Assembly (NCBI GenBank): GCA_002418185.1
Contig: DIDN01000147.1
Span: forward strand, 1-6,288
Length of the DNA: 6,288 nt
Reading direction: 5' to 3'
From: Deltaproteobacteria bacterium UBA5799
GTDB taxonomy: Bacteria > Desulfobacterota > GWC2-55-46
Below, in pieces: positions 1 through 4,842 of this stretch. The translations under genes were made by a program, and so were the position numbers. The notes under the pieces are model-generated. The model saw only the letters and a program-made list of their open reading frames with translations, was not told the origin of the DNA and ran no database searches. Within the stretch, counting starts at the first letter, position 1. The number at the start of each line of letters is the position of its first letter.

Positions 1-4
1 TTTT

Positions 5-20
5 CCGCACTGCCGTGCGG
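5..20. repeat. Hairpin CCGCAC-TGCC-GTGCGG
   Basis: A perfect 6-bp GC-rich stem with a 4-base loop lies at the left edge. It is preceded by TTTT on the plus strand, so on the minus strand it would be followed by AAAA, which is not a terminator pattern in either direction. The element may continue beyond the window. Confidence 0.5.
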
Positions 21-23
21 TTC

Positions 24-171
24 GAGGGTAAGGCTCGCGCCGCTTCCACCTCCCCCATCCCGTAAACGGGTCCCTAAAGTCGCGGAGTTTACCCTGAGCG
101 GAGCGAAGTGCCTCGTTCTCTGCCCCGGCCCGTTTACGCCAGCCTCCCTTATGCTTGCTCGCCTTACCCTC
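24..171. repeat. Nested long-range inverted repeats
   Basis: GAGGGTAAGGC (24-34) is exactly complementary to 161-171, and inside it CGTAAACGGG (61-70) is exactly complementary to 129-138. The outer 11-bp and inner 10-bp stems are properly nested, giving a potential two-tier stem structure about 148 bases across. No known structured RNA family is recognised. It may be a dispersed repeat element or part of a non-coding transcript. Confidence 0.6.
94..108. repeat. 15-bp motif CTGAGCGGAGCGAAG, first copy
   Basis: Identical to 389-403. It lies between the arms of the nested inverted repeats. Confidence 0.6.
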
Positions 172-176
172 CGGGG

Positions 177-192
177 TTTGTTCAAAAACAAA
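177..192. repeat. Small TTTGTT-CAAA-AACAAA hairpin
   Basis: A perfect 6-bp AT-rich stem (177-182/187-192) with a 4-base loop lies just beyond the nested inverted repeats. It may be incidental. Confidence 0.3.
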
Positions 193-203
193 ATTCTTGA
201 TTG

Positions 204-226
204 CTTTGTGCGCACCGCGCGCAAAG
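204..226. repeat. Hairpin CTTTGTGCGC-ACC-GCGCGCAAAG
   Basis: A 10-bp stem with a single T-G mismatch closes on a 3-base loop. Its GC-rich core resembles the GTGCGC palindrome found at 296-312, so it may be a diverged relative. Confidence 0.5.
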
Positions 227-295
227 TCCTGTGTTTAAGGCAGGCGAGTCAGAAAAGATAGAAAGAGAGCTTACAAAAGGCAACTACAAATCAAT

Positions 296-314
296 GGTGC
301 GCATAGCGCACCCT
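296..314. repeat. Short palindrome, first copy (GGTGCGC-ATA-GCGCACC)
   Basis: A 7-bp stem (296-302/306-312) with loop ATA. The 19-base stretch is identical and in the same orientation to 1674-1692, about 1.4 kb away, which marks it as a dispersed repeat. Confidence 0.8.
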
Positions 315-388
315 ACAAGGCTGTGGCGTGCCAAGACGAGAGGAAAGGGAGAGAATCCTGATTTGATTATTGATGCGACATTGTCATT

Positions 389-403
389 CTGAGCGGAGCG
401 AAG
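389..403. repeat. 15-bp motif CTGAGCGGAGCGAAG, second copy
   Basis: Here the motif is embedded in TTGTCATTCTGAGCGGAGCG followed by AAGAATCT. I recall this as a common dispersed intergenic repeat of many environmental bacteria; that recognition is from memory. Confidence 0.65.
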
Positions 404-413
404 AATCTGCTTC

Positions 414-439
414 AAGAGGAATTTCAACATCCTCTTTTT
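414..439 (+). terminator. Possible rho-independent terminator pointing rightward
   Basis: AAGAGGA (414-420) pairs with TCCTCTT (430-436) across a 9-base loop, and TTT then C follows, giving a run of five T in all from 435. The 7-bp stem is short and no plus-strand gene is seen upstream, so it may end a transcript from outside the window, a non-coding transcript, or be chance. Confidence 0.4.
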
Positions 440-492
440 CTAAAGGTCAATAAAAGCAATCAGCGAATCATTACCATGTACCCTCTTTACAA

Positions 493-517
493 AATGAAAT
501 CGAAAGCTCATTTCATT
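493..517 (-). terminator. Possible terminator of the mogA-like gene
   Basis: AATGAAAT (493-500) pairs with ATTTCATT (510-517) over 8 bp with a 9-base loop, immediately after the mogA TAG on the minus strand, and is followed there by TTGT. The stem is AT-rich and the T run weak, so the assignment rests mostly on position. Confidence 0.4.
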
Positions 518-1009
518 CTACCCCCTCCCGCACTCCTCCTTGCTACCTTTTATTTTCTCTATCGTGTGGTTGAGGGCGGGCATGACTACCGCTAAGTTTT
601 CGCGGACGGCCCTGGGACTTCCGGGTAGGTTTATGATGAGGGAGCATTTCCGTATCCCGCATACCGCGCGGGATATCATTGCGTTGGGGGTCTTCTTGAG
701 GCTCTCGGCGCGCATGGCCTCCGACATACCCGGAAGCTCCCTTTCGATTACGGCCTTGGTGGCCTCGGGAGTGACGTCCCTGGGCGTTACGCCGGTGCCG
801 CCGGTGGTGAGGATGAGGTCCAGGTTCAGGTTGTCGGCGTATTCGATGAGCTTGGCCTTGATTATGTCAGTCTCGTCCGGGATGACTTCATAGGCCTTTA
901 CCTCGGCAGGTAGCGTCTTTATCATGCGCTCTATCTCCGCGCCGCTAAGGTCTTCCCTTTCGCCGCGCGAGCCCTTGTCGCTCATCGTGAGTATTCCGAC
1001 GGTTACCAT
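518..1009 (-). CDS. mogA: MogA/MoaB-family molybdopterin adenylyltransferase
   Basis: Members of this family bind molybdopterin; MogA-type enzymes adenylylate it with ATP, preparing it for molybdenum insertion by MoeA. The 163-residue product shows the complete family core: VGILTMSDKGSRGEREDLSG (4-23), VIPDE (42-46), LTTGGTGVTPRDVTPEAT (67-84), ELPGMSEAMR (91-100), AMISRAVCGIRK (110-121) and LIINLPGSP (124-132). D45 and D78 correspond to the two aspartates (D49 and D82) known to matter in E. coli MogA. It is shorter than E. coli MogA because the C-terminal extension is absent, a common arrangement outside enterobacteria. The ATG has AGGGG six bases upstream, and the stop is TAG. It follows moaE after a gap filled by a large palindrome. 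Since some MoaB proteins are catalytically poor paralogues, the enzyme name is likely rather than certain; the family is secure. Confidence 0.92.
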   Translation of the reverse strand: MVTVGILTMSDKGSRGEREDLSGAEIERMIKTLPAEVKAYEVIPDETDIIKAKLIEYADNLNLDLILTTGGTGVTPRDVTPEATKAVIERELPGMSEAMRAESLKKTPNAMISRAVCGIRKCSLIINLPGSPRAVRENLAVVMPALNHTIEKIKGSKEECGRG

Positions 1010-1041
1010 GAAATTCCCCTATGCTGAAAAACTCGAAATCC

Positions 1042-1169
1042 AGCAGGCTGCTCAAAAAGCCCGAGATGCAAGGAGTCGAAAAATGAGGAATGAGGCGTAC
1101 TTTCTTTGTACGCCGCAGTGACGAATTTTGAAGACGACGCAGCAGATTGGGTTTTTTGAGCAGCCTGCT
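1042..1169. repeat. 128-bp imperfect palindrome between moaE and mogA
   Basis: The outer arms AGCAGGCTGCTCAAAAA (1042-1058) and its exact complement (1153-1169) match over 17 bp. An inner perfect stem GGCGTAC/GTACGCC (1094-1100/1108-1114) closes on the 7-base loop TTTCTTT. Between them the arms pair imperfectly. The whole element could fold into one long hairpin in RNA or as a cruciform. No transposase is present. It resembles dispersed palindromic, MITE-like intergenic repeats that I recall from Geobacter-type genomes, an identification made from memory. It overlaps the last two bases of the moaE stop codon and ends 33 bp before the mogA start. It could dampen or stabilise the message between the two genes. 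Confidence 0.85.
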
Positions 1170-1593
1170 ATGGCGTCTCCGAGACCCAGACCTCCCCCTT
1201 CGAGGTCGTCTCGCTCTTCCAGATGGGGGTCGTCCTCTTTAGCTCGGTTATGGCCCACTCGCATGCCATGAAGGCGTCGTTCCTGTGCGCGGAGGCGGCG
1301 ACTATAAGGACGATGTTCTCGCCTATGTCTATCTTCCCTACCCTGTGGACTATGCCCATCTCGATTATGTTGAAGTTCCCGAGGGCCCTCTCCCTTATGT
1401 CCGCGAGCTTCTTCTCGGCCATCACCGGGTAATGCTCGAAGGAGAGGCCGGTTATGGTCTCCCCTTTGGAGAAGTCCCTTGCCGCTCCGAGGAAGGTCGC
1501 GACCGCGCCGATGCCCTTTGAGGCGGCGCTCACCCGGCGCACCTCCTCGTCAATCGAGAAGTCCTTTTCCTGTATCCTTACGAGATCTGACAT
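1168..1593 (-). CDS. moaE: Molybdopterin synthase catalytic subunit MoaE
   Basis: MoaE is the large subunit of molybdopterin synthase and inserts two sulfurs, delivered by MoaD, into cyclic pyranopterin monophosphate. With the start chosen here the protein has 141 residues. Family blocks are GAVATFLGAARDFSKG (29-44), FEHYPVMAEKKL (52-63), HRVGKIDIGENIVLIVAASAHRNDAF (83-108) and ELKRTTPIWKSE (117-128). R39, K119 and K126 fall where the E. coli active-site residues of the same numbers are expected. A longer frame opens at 1689, but its first 32 codons begin inside a palindromic repeat and have no family similarity. The ATG at 1593-1591 is preceded by GAGGGAG (11-base spacing). The TAG stop lies at the edge of a 128-bp palindrome, so the C-terminus may have been set by insertion of that element. 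It pairs functionally with moaD just upstream. Confidence 0.94.
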   Translation of the reverse strand: MSDLVRIQEKDFSIDEEVRRVSAASKGIGAVATFLGAARDFSKGETITGLSFEHYPVMAEKKLADIRERALGNFNIIEMGIVHRVGKIDIGENIVLIVAASAHRNDAFMACEWAITELKRTTPIWKSETTSKGEVWVSETP

Positions 1594-1636
1594 CCGGTTA
1601 TTCACTCCCTCAAGGAAACGATTGAATCCGGTTCCA

Positions 1637-1651
1637 CTCTTTTCTAAAGAG
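1637..1651. repeat. Small CTCTTT-TCT-AAAGAG hairpin in the moaE leader
   Basis: A 6-bp stem (1637-1642/1646-1651) with a 3-base loop lies about 44 bases upstream of the moaE start. It may be incidental; no regulatory family is recognised. Confidence 0.35.
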
Positions 1652-1671
1652 GTACAGGGGAGATTATTTGT

Positions 1672-1692
1672 AGGGTGCGCATAGCGCACCCT
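1672..1692. repeat. Short palindrome, second copy (GGGTGCGC-ATA-GCGCACCC)
   Basis: A 9-bp perfect stem (1672-1680/1684-1692) closes on the loop ATA. The 19-base core GGTGCGCATAGCGCACCCT is identical to positions 296-314 in the left non-coding region. It lies in the moaD-moaE gap. It behaves as a dispersed REP-like intergenic repeat. A spurious upstream extension of the moaE frame starts inside it. Confidence 0.8.
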
Positions 1693-1710
1693 TAATAAAC
1701 CCCCCTCAAT

Positions 1711-1729
1711 CCCCCTTTAGGAAAGGGGG
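1711..1729. repeat. CCCCCTTT-AGG-AAAGGGGG hairpin in the moaD-moaE gap
   Basis: An 8-bp perfect stem (1711-1718/1722-1729) with a 3-base loop lies 34 bp beyond the moaD stop. A partial direct repeat, CCCCCTCAAT, precedes it at 1701-1710. The pattern resembles widespread C-rich intergenic repeats. No uridine run follows on the minus strand, so it is unlikely to be a classical terminator, though it could protect the moaD end of a message. Confidence 0.7.
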
Positions 1730-1762
1730 AAATTCAAATAGTCCGTGAAGAAGTCTTTAAGC

Positions 1763-2011
1763 CTACCCGCCGGAGAAGGGCGGCAGGAAGCCCACCTCGT
1801 CGCCGTCCTTTACGACCGCGTCCTTTCCGGCGAACTCCTGGTTTATGGAGACGAGGACCGAGCGGCTCTCAAGCAGCCCCTCAAGAGCCGGGAAGTCCCG
1901 CTTCACAAGTGACTTGAGCTCGTCGAGCTTTACGGGCGCTTTAATGTCGTATTCCTTTATCTCAGTCTTTGCCAGCCCCTTGAGCATGGCGAAGAACCTT
2001 ACCGTTACCAT
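1763..2011 (-). CDS. moaD: Molybdopterin synthase small (sulfur-carrier) subunit MoaD
   Basis: MoaD is a ubiquitin-like sulfur carrier. Its C-terminal glycine is adenylated by MoeB and thiocarboxylated, and it then donates sulfur to cyclic pyranopterin monophosphate inside the MoaD2-MoaE2 molybdopterin synthase. The 82-residue product has the normal length and fold pattern: VTVRFFAMLKGLA at the N-terminus, a central helix (LDELKSLVKRDFPAL), VLVSINQEF, then KDGDEVGFLPPFSGG. The terminal Gly-Gly is the functional hallmark. The ATG overlaps the end of the upstream sensor gene in ATGGTAA (7 bp), indicating probable translational coupling; a modest AAGGA motif lies about 12 bases upstream. moaE follows after a 169-bp gap containing repeats. 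The adenylating enzyme MoeB is not encoded in this window. ThiS-like carriers also end in Gly-Gly, but the FLPPFSGG ending and neighbouring moaE favour MoaD. Confidence 0.93.
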   Translation of the reverse strand: MVTVRFFAMLKGLAKTEIKEYDIKAPVKLDELKSLVKRDFPALEGLLESRSVLVSINQEFAGKDAVVKDGDEVGFLPPFSGG

Positions 2012-4344
2012 TGGTGGCCAAGTTCCTTTGTTTCGCGGTCATGGGCACTGTTGAGGTCCAGCTTCACCCTGTTCGACGCCTTTGCGAAAAGCTCGGCGAA
2101 CGAGTCGCCCTCCTTCGGGAAGGTAGCATAACCGTAGAGTATGTCCGCCCTGCCCTCGGAGAAGGCCTGCTTGAACTCCGGCTCGTTCGCTATGACCACT
2201 GAAATCGAATGGAGGAGCCTCGTGACCTTCTCGTCGGTGTCGAGGAAGAGGAAGCCGAAGGTCTCCTCGTTAAGCCTTATTACTATGTCGAAGCTCCTGG
2301 TCTTTTTCCTTATCTCGCCTATGAGCTTCGTCTCGAAATCGGATTTGCCCGGGCCCATGTCCTTGAGGCCCGCCACCCTGATTGTTGCGAGGACCAGCCC
2401 CCTGTCGAACCTCCTTGCGCGGTTAAGCTCCTGCCCCACCTTCTCCTCGAAGATGGCAAGGGGCGCTGGTCCTGTGACCTCGGCCTCCGGCCTTGCCTCC
2501 TTCGGAGCGGGCGCGTGCATGTTGGCGAGCGCCTTTTCGGCGTAAACGCAGAAACGGGCGAGTATATCGAGGTCCTGCTTCGAGAAGGCGCACGGGAATA
2601 TCGAATTGTCCCCCGTCTTGTTGAAGAGGGTAATTACGGCGGCCACCTCGTCGCCTATCATAACGGGCCTGGATAGGACCGACCTTATGTAAGGGCTCGC
2701 CTCCTCGGAGAACTCGCGCATCACCGGCTCTCTCCTCCGGAGGACCTCCATTACCGTCTCCTTCTCGAACGGGAGGAAGTAGTCCCGGACAGCCGTGTCG
2801 TCGAGGCCGTAGGTCGCCGCGGTCTGGAACCTCTTAGACCCGGCCTGCTTTATCCGGAGGAGCGCGCCCTCCGCCCCGAGTATGGCCGCCGGGGTAGTGG
2901 CGATGATGGTGACGAGCTTCTTCGGGTCCTTCATGGAAATCATCTCGAGGCCCGCCTCGTCCACGGCGAACATCTTCCTTGAGCGGAGCTTGTCCTTCTC
3001 GCTCTGCTTGTGCTTCCATATGCTCTCGGCAAGGAGGGTCCTTATGTCCTTCAGGAAGGACTCGTGGTAAACCGAAAGGCCGCCGTGGGATATTATCTGC
3101 CCGTTCAGCGTGCCCACGAGCCGCCCCCTGGTTATCATCGGAAGCGACAGGTAGACCTTCTTTATGTGGCCGTGCTCGGTCCTGTCCACGAGGAAGGTGT
3201 CGACGACGCCGTCGAGCGAGGCGCCCTCGATCCCCTCGCCCGGGCGGAGCGTAAGGAGGCCGAGGCCCTTGGTGTCCTTTATGCTCGACGCCTGGAGCAT
3301 GAGCCTCCCGGAATCGTCGTCGAGTATGTATATGAAGCATGTAAGGCCCGGGATTATCTCTACGAGCCTCTTGCATACCGCGCTCAGGCGCTTCTCCATC
3401 GGCTCCCGGGAGGACATGAGCGAGTCCACCTCCTTCCAGAAGGTGAACTTGGCGGAGTCGACCCTGAGCTTCTCGTACTCGTTCGAGCGCTGTATTACCT
3501 CTGCCGCGAGCCCCGCAAGGCTCGTGAGGAAGTTAAGGTCCTCTTCGGTAAATACGTGCGTCGATTCGCTCGAGCTCACGTTTATGACGCCGATGACCTC
3601 GCCGTTTACGACGAGCGGCACCGACATGGCGCTCTTTACGTCGCTTCTGTCCATGGGGCGCGAGAACTGCCCGGACCTGGCCTTTCCGCTAAGGAGGAGC
3701 GGCTTCGCCGTGCCCGCGACCTTCCCCGAGACGCCCTCGCCCACCGAGACCCTTATCTTCCTTACGACCTCCTCGTCCATGCCCTTCGCGATCTCGACCC
3801 TGAGCATCTTCTCGTCGTTCATGAGCATTATCGAGCCGCGCTCGGCGCGTGTTGACTCGGTAGCGAGCTTAAGGATTACGGAGAGGAGCTCCTTCCTGTC
3901 GATGGTGAGCCTTACGGCGTCCACTATCTCGCGGAAAGAGGTGAGGAGGTTGGCCTGCTCGTGCGCCTTGTCCTGGCAGTGCCCCTCGTGCGCGGTCGAC
4001 GCCCTCACCCCCCATATGAGGCGGGAGGAAAGCGGCCCGAGCTTCTCCACGTCCCTGAACTCCGGGGCCTCGAGGAACTTCTCGGTGGCCTGGTCCTGGA
4101 GCGCGTTCACGATGACGTCGAGGTCGGGGACCTTCTTGAGGCTTTCGAGGTCGGTCGTCGTCTCCACGTTGAACTTCGACGCTATGCCGTACCCCAGCTC
4201 CTTGAGCTTGAAGAGCATGGCGTTCCTGTTAGGGTCGGCTATGAAGCGTATGCGGGTCCGCTGGTCCCCGAGGAGTATGGGAAGGAGCTTCAGGCCTTCC
4301 TTGTTGGCGCCTATCAGGGCTATGTTCTTGACCTCGGCTGACAT
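2005..4344 (-). CDS. Multi-domain sensor: Rossmann-like N-terminus, three GAF domains, degenerate GGDEF domain
   Basis: The 779-residue protein has no signal peptide or membrane segment, so it is probably cytoplasmic. Residues 6-115 look like a Rossmann-type nucleotide-binding module: NIALIGANKEG, then RFIADPNR, then DLDVIVNA, ending in SSRLIWGV. Similar modules precede sensor domains in some deltaproteobacterial kinases. GAF 1 spans about 137-288 and is the clearest (AERGSIMLMND; VSVGEGVSGKVAGTAKPLLL; SAMSVPLVVNGEVIGVINV). GAF 2 (about 303-445) and GAF 3 (about 457-605) are more divergent. A proline-rich linker (610-628) leads to a GGDEF-like fold at about 630-765 (RARRFDRGLVLATIRV; FDIVIRLNEETFGFLF; GYATFPKEGDSFAELFAKA). 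The signature GGDEF position reads NEETF, so diguanylate cyclase activity is not expected. No kinase domain is present. The gene starts 2 bp after the PATAN stop, with GGAGAAGG upstream, and overlaps moaD by 7 bp. Ligand and output are unknown. Confidence 0.85.
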   Translation of the reverse strand: MSAEVKNIALIGANKEGLKLLPILLGDQRTRIRFIADPNRNAMLFKLKELGYGIASKFNVETTTDLESLKKVPDLDVIVNALQDQATEKFLEAPEFRDVEKLGPLSSRLIWGVRASTAHEGHCQDKAHEQANLLTSFREIVDAVRLTIDRKELLSVILKLATESTRAERGSIMLMNDEKMLRVEIAKGMDEEVVRKIRVSVGEGVSGKVAGTAKPLLLSGKARSGQFSRPMDRSDVKSAMSVPLVVNGEVIGVINVSSSESTHVFTEEDLNFLTSLAGLAAEVIQRSNEYEKLRVDSAKFTFWKEVDSLMSSREPMEKRLSAVCKRLVEIIPGLTCFIYILDDDSGRLMLQASSIKDTKGLGLLTLRPGEGIEGASLDGVVDTFLVDRTEHGHIKKVYLSLPMITRGRLVGTLNGQIISHGGLSVYHESFLKDIRTLLAESIWKHKQSEKDKLRSRKMFAVDEAGLEMISMKDPKKLVTIIATTPAAILGAEGALLRIKQAGSKRFQTAATYGLDDTAVRDYFLPFEKETVMEVLRRREPVMREFSEEASPYIRSVLSRPVMIGDEVAAVITLFNKTGDNSIFPCAFSKQDLDILARFCVYAEKALANMHAPAPKEARPEAEVTGPAPLAIFEEKVGQELNRARRFDRGLVLATIRVAGLKDMGPGKSDFETKLIGEIRKKTRSFDIVIRLNEETFGFLFLDTDEKVTRLLHSISVVIANEPEFKQAFSEGRADILYGYATFPKEGDSFAELFAKASNRVKLDLNSAHDRETKELGHQW

Positions 4345-4346
4345 GC

Positions 4347-4751
4347 TCAGACCTTCTCCAGTATCCCAAGCTCTATGAGCCTGTTCATTAGCCTTATCGA
4401 CTCGAGGTCCCCCACGTTCTCCCCTGCCCGCACGTCCTTGCCCCTGGCCTCGTCGAGCCTCCGGAGGCCTTCGAGTATGAGCCCCTCGGAAGACTCGTTT
4501 ATGGTCCTCTCGTGCGTGACCGCGTCGGGCTCGACCTCGAACTCACCGTCTTTCCACGCGAGGAGCTGAAAAAAGCCGTCGGCCCCGATGGCGTCCCTGT
4601 AAACGGCGTGCACTATCTGGCCGTCCTTGAGATATACCCTGCCGTAGCCGAGCTCCGAGCCCAGGTGTATGGCCACACTCTTCCGTTCAGCGTTGAAGAT
4701 CTGGATGATGTCCACGAGGCTCATGTCCCTGAGCCTGCCCTTAACGCCCAC
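4347..4751 (-). CDS. DUF4388 (PATAN-type) domain protein
   Basis: The 134-residue protein is essentially a single DUF4388/PATAN domain. Its N-terminal block GRLRDMSLVDIIQIFNAERKS (5-25), the beta-hairpin stretch GRVYLKDGQIVHAVYRDAIGADGFFQLLAWKDGEFEVEP (37-75) and RTINESSEGLILEGLRRLDEA (82-102) match the family pattern; residues 103-134 form a short charged helical tail. PATAN domains occur in bacterial signalling and motility proteins, usually next to response-regulator, GAF or kinase modules, and are thought to mediate protein-protein contacts. No enzymatic residues are visible. The start is GTG, chosen because GGGAGG lies five bases upstream and the domain begins at residue 5; an internal ATG at codon 10 would cut the domain. 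The gene ends 2 bp before the multi-GAF sensor gene, suggesting that the two products are made together and may interact. Its exact role is unknown. Confidence 0.88.
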   Translation of the reverse strand: MGVKGRLRDMSLVDIIQIFNAERKSVAIHLGSELGYGRVYLKDGQIVHAVYRDAIGADGFFQLLAWKDGEFEVEPDAVTHERTINESSEGLILEGLRRLDEARGKDVRAGENVGDLESIRLMNRLIELGILEKV

Positions 4752-4762
4752 GCTCGCCTCCC
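4752..4762 (-). promoter_or_regulatory. Ribosome-binding site fixing the GTG start of the PATAN gene
   Basis: On the minus strand GGGAGG (complement of 4757-4762) sits five bases before the GTG codon at 4751-4749. This strong Shine-Dalgarno match decides in favour of the GTG over the ATG nine codons downstream. Confidence 0.75.
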
Positions 4763-4842
4763 GGTCCCGGACAGGACCCTTTTCCCGGATTCATTCTATC
4801 CTAAAACCCTTATTTTTTCTACCCTTTGTCCAGAGAGCCGCA

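Larger units (their letters stand above)
1..517. other. 517-bp non-coding, repeat-rich stretch
   Basis: No frame here shows a recognisable protein. A plus-strand frame at 201-392 crosses two hairpin repeats and has no family features. A minus-strand frame stays open from a GTG at 215 through the left edge (71 codons, rich in Arg and Gly) but is also unrecognised. The contents are a hairpin at 5-20, nested inverted repeats at 24-171, hairpins at 177-192 and 204-226, the palindrome at 296-312, two copies of CTGAGCGGAGCGAAG, and terminator-like hairpins at 414-439 and 493-517. It reads as a mosaic of dispersed intergenic repeats beyond the end of the mogA-like gene. Confidence 0.65.

Noticed and set aside
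201..392. 63-codon plus-strand open frame in the left non-coding region
   Set aside because: It crosses two hairpin repeats and part of a dispersed motif; no similarity or convincing ribosome-binding site.
1594..1689. 32-codon N-terminal extension of moaE
   Set aside because: It starts within a palindromic repeat and lacks family similarity; the ATG at 1593 gives the normal MoaE length and has a ribosome-binding site.
2834..3376. 180-codon minus-strand open frame inside the sensor gene
   Set aside because: It is a shifted frame of the sensor gene with a very Arg/Gly/Pro/His-rich, low-complexity translation.
3010..3855. 281-codon plus-strand open frame
   Set aside because: It is antisense to GAF 1 and GAF 2 coding sequence and its composition mirrors the codons of the real gene; no family features.
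3164..4378. 404-codon plus-strand open frame opposite the sensor gene
   Set aside because: It is Ser/Arg-rich, has no domain pattern, and is antisense to the well-supported GAF sensor gene, as expected from biased codon use in GC-rich DNA.
4752..4842. Terminator or sigma-70 promoter between proA and the PATAN gene
   Set aside because: A TAGAAT-like -10 element is seen on the minus strand, but no matching -35 lies at the right distance; the 5-bp GGTCC/GGACC stem lacks a T run.
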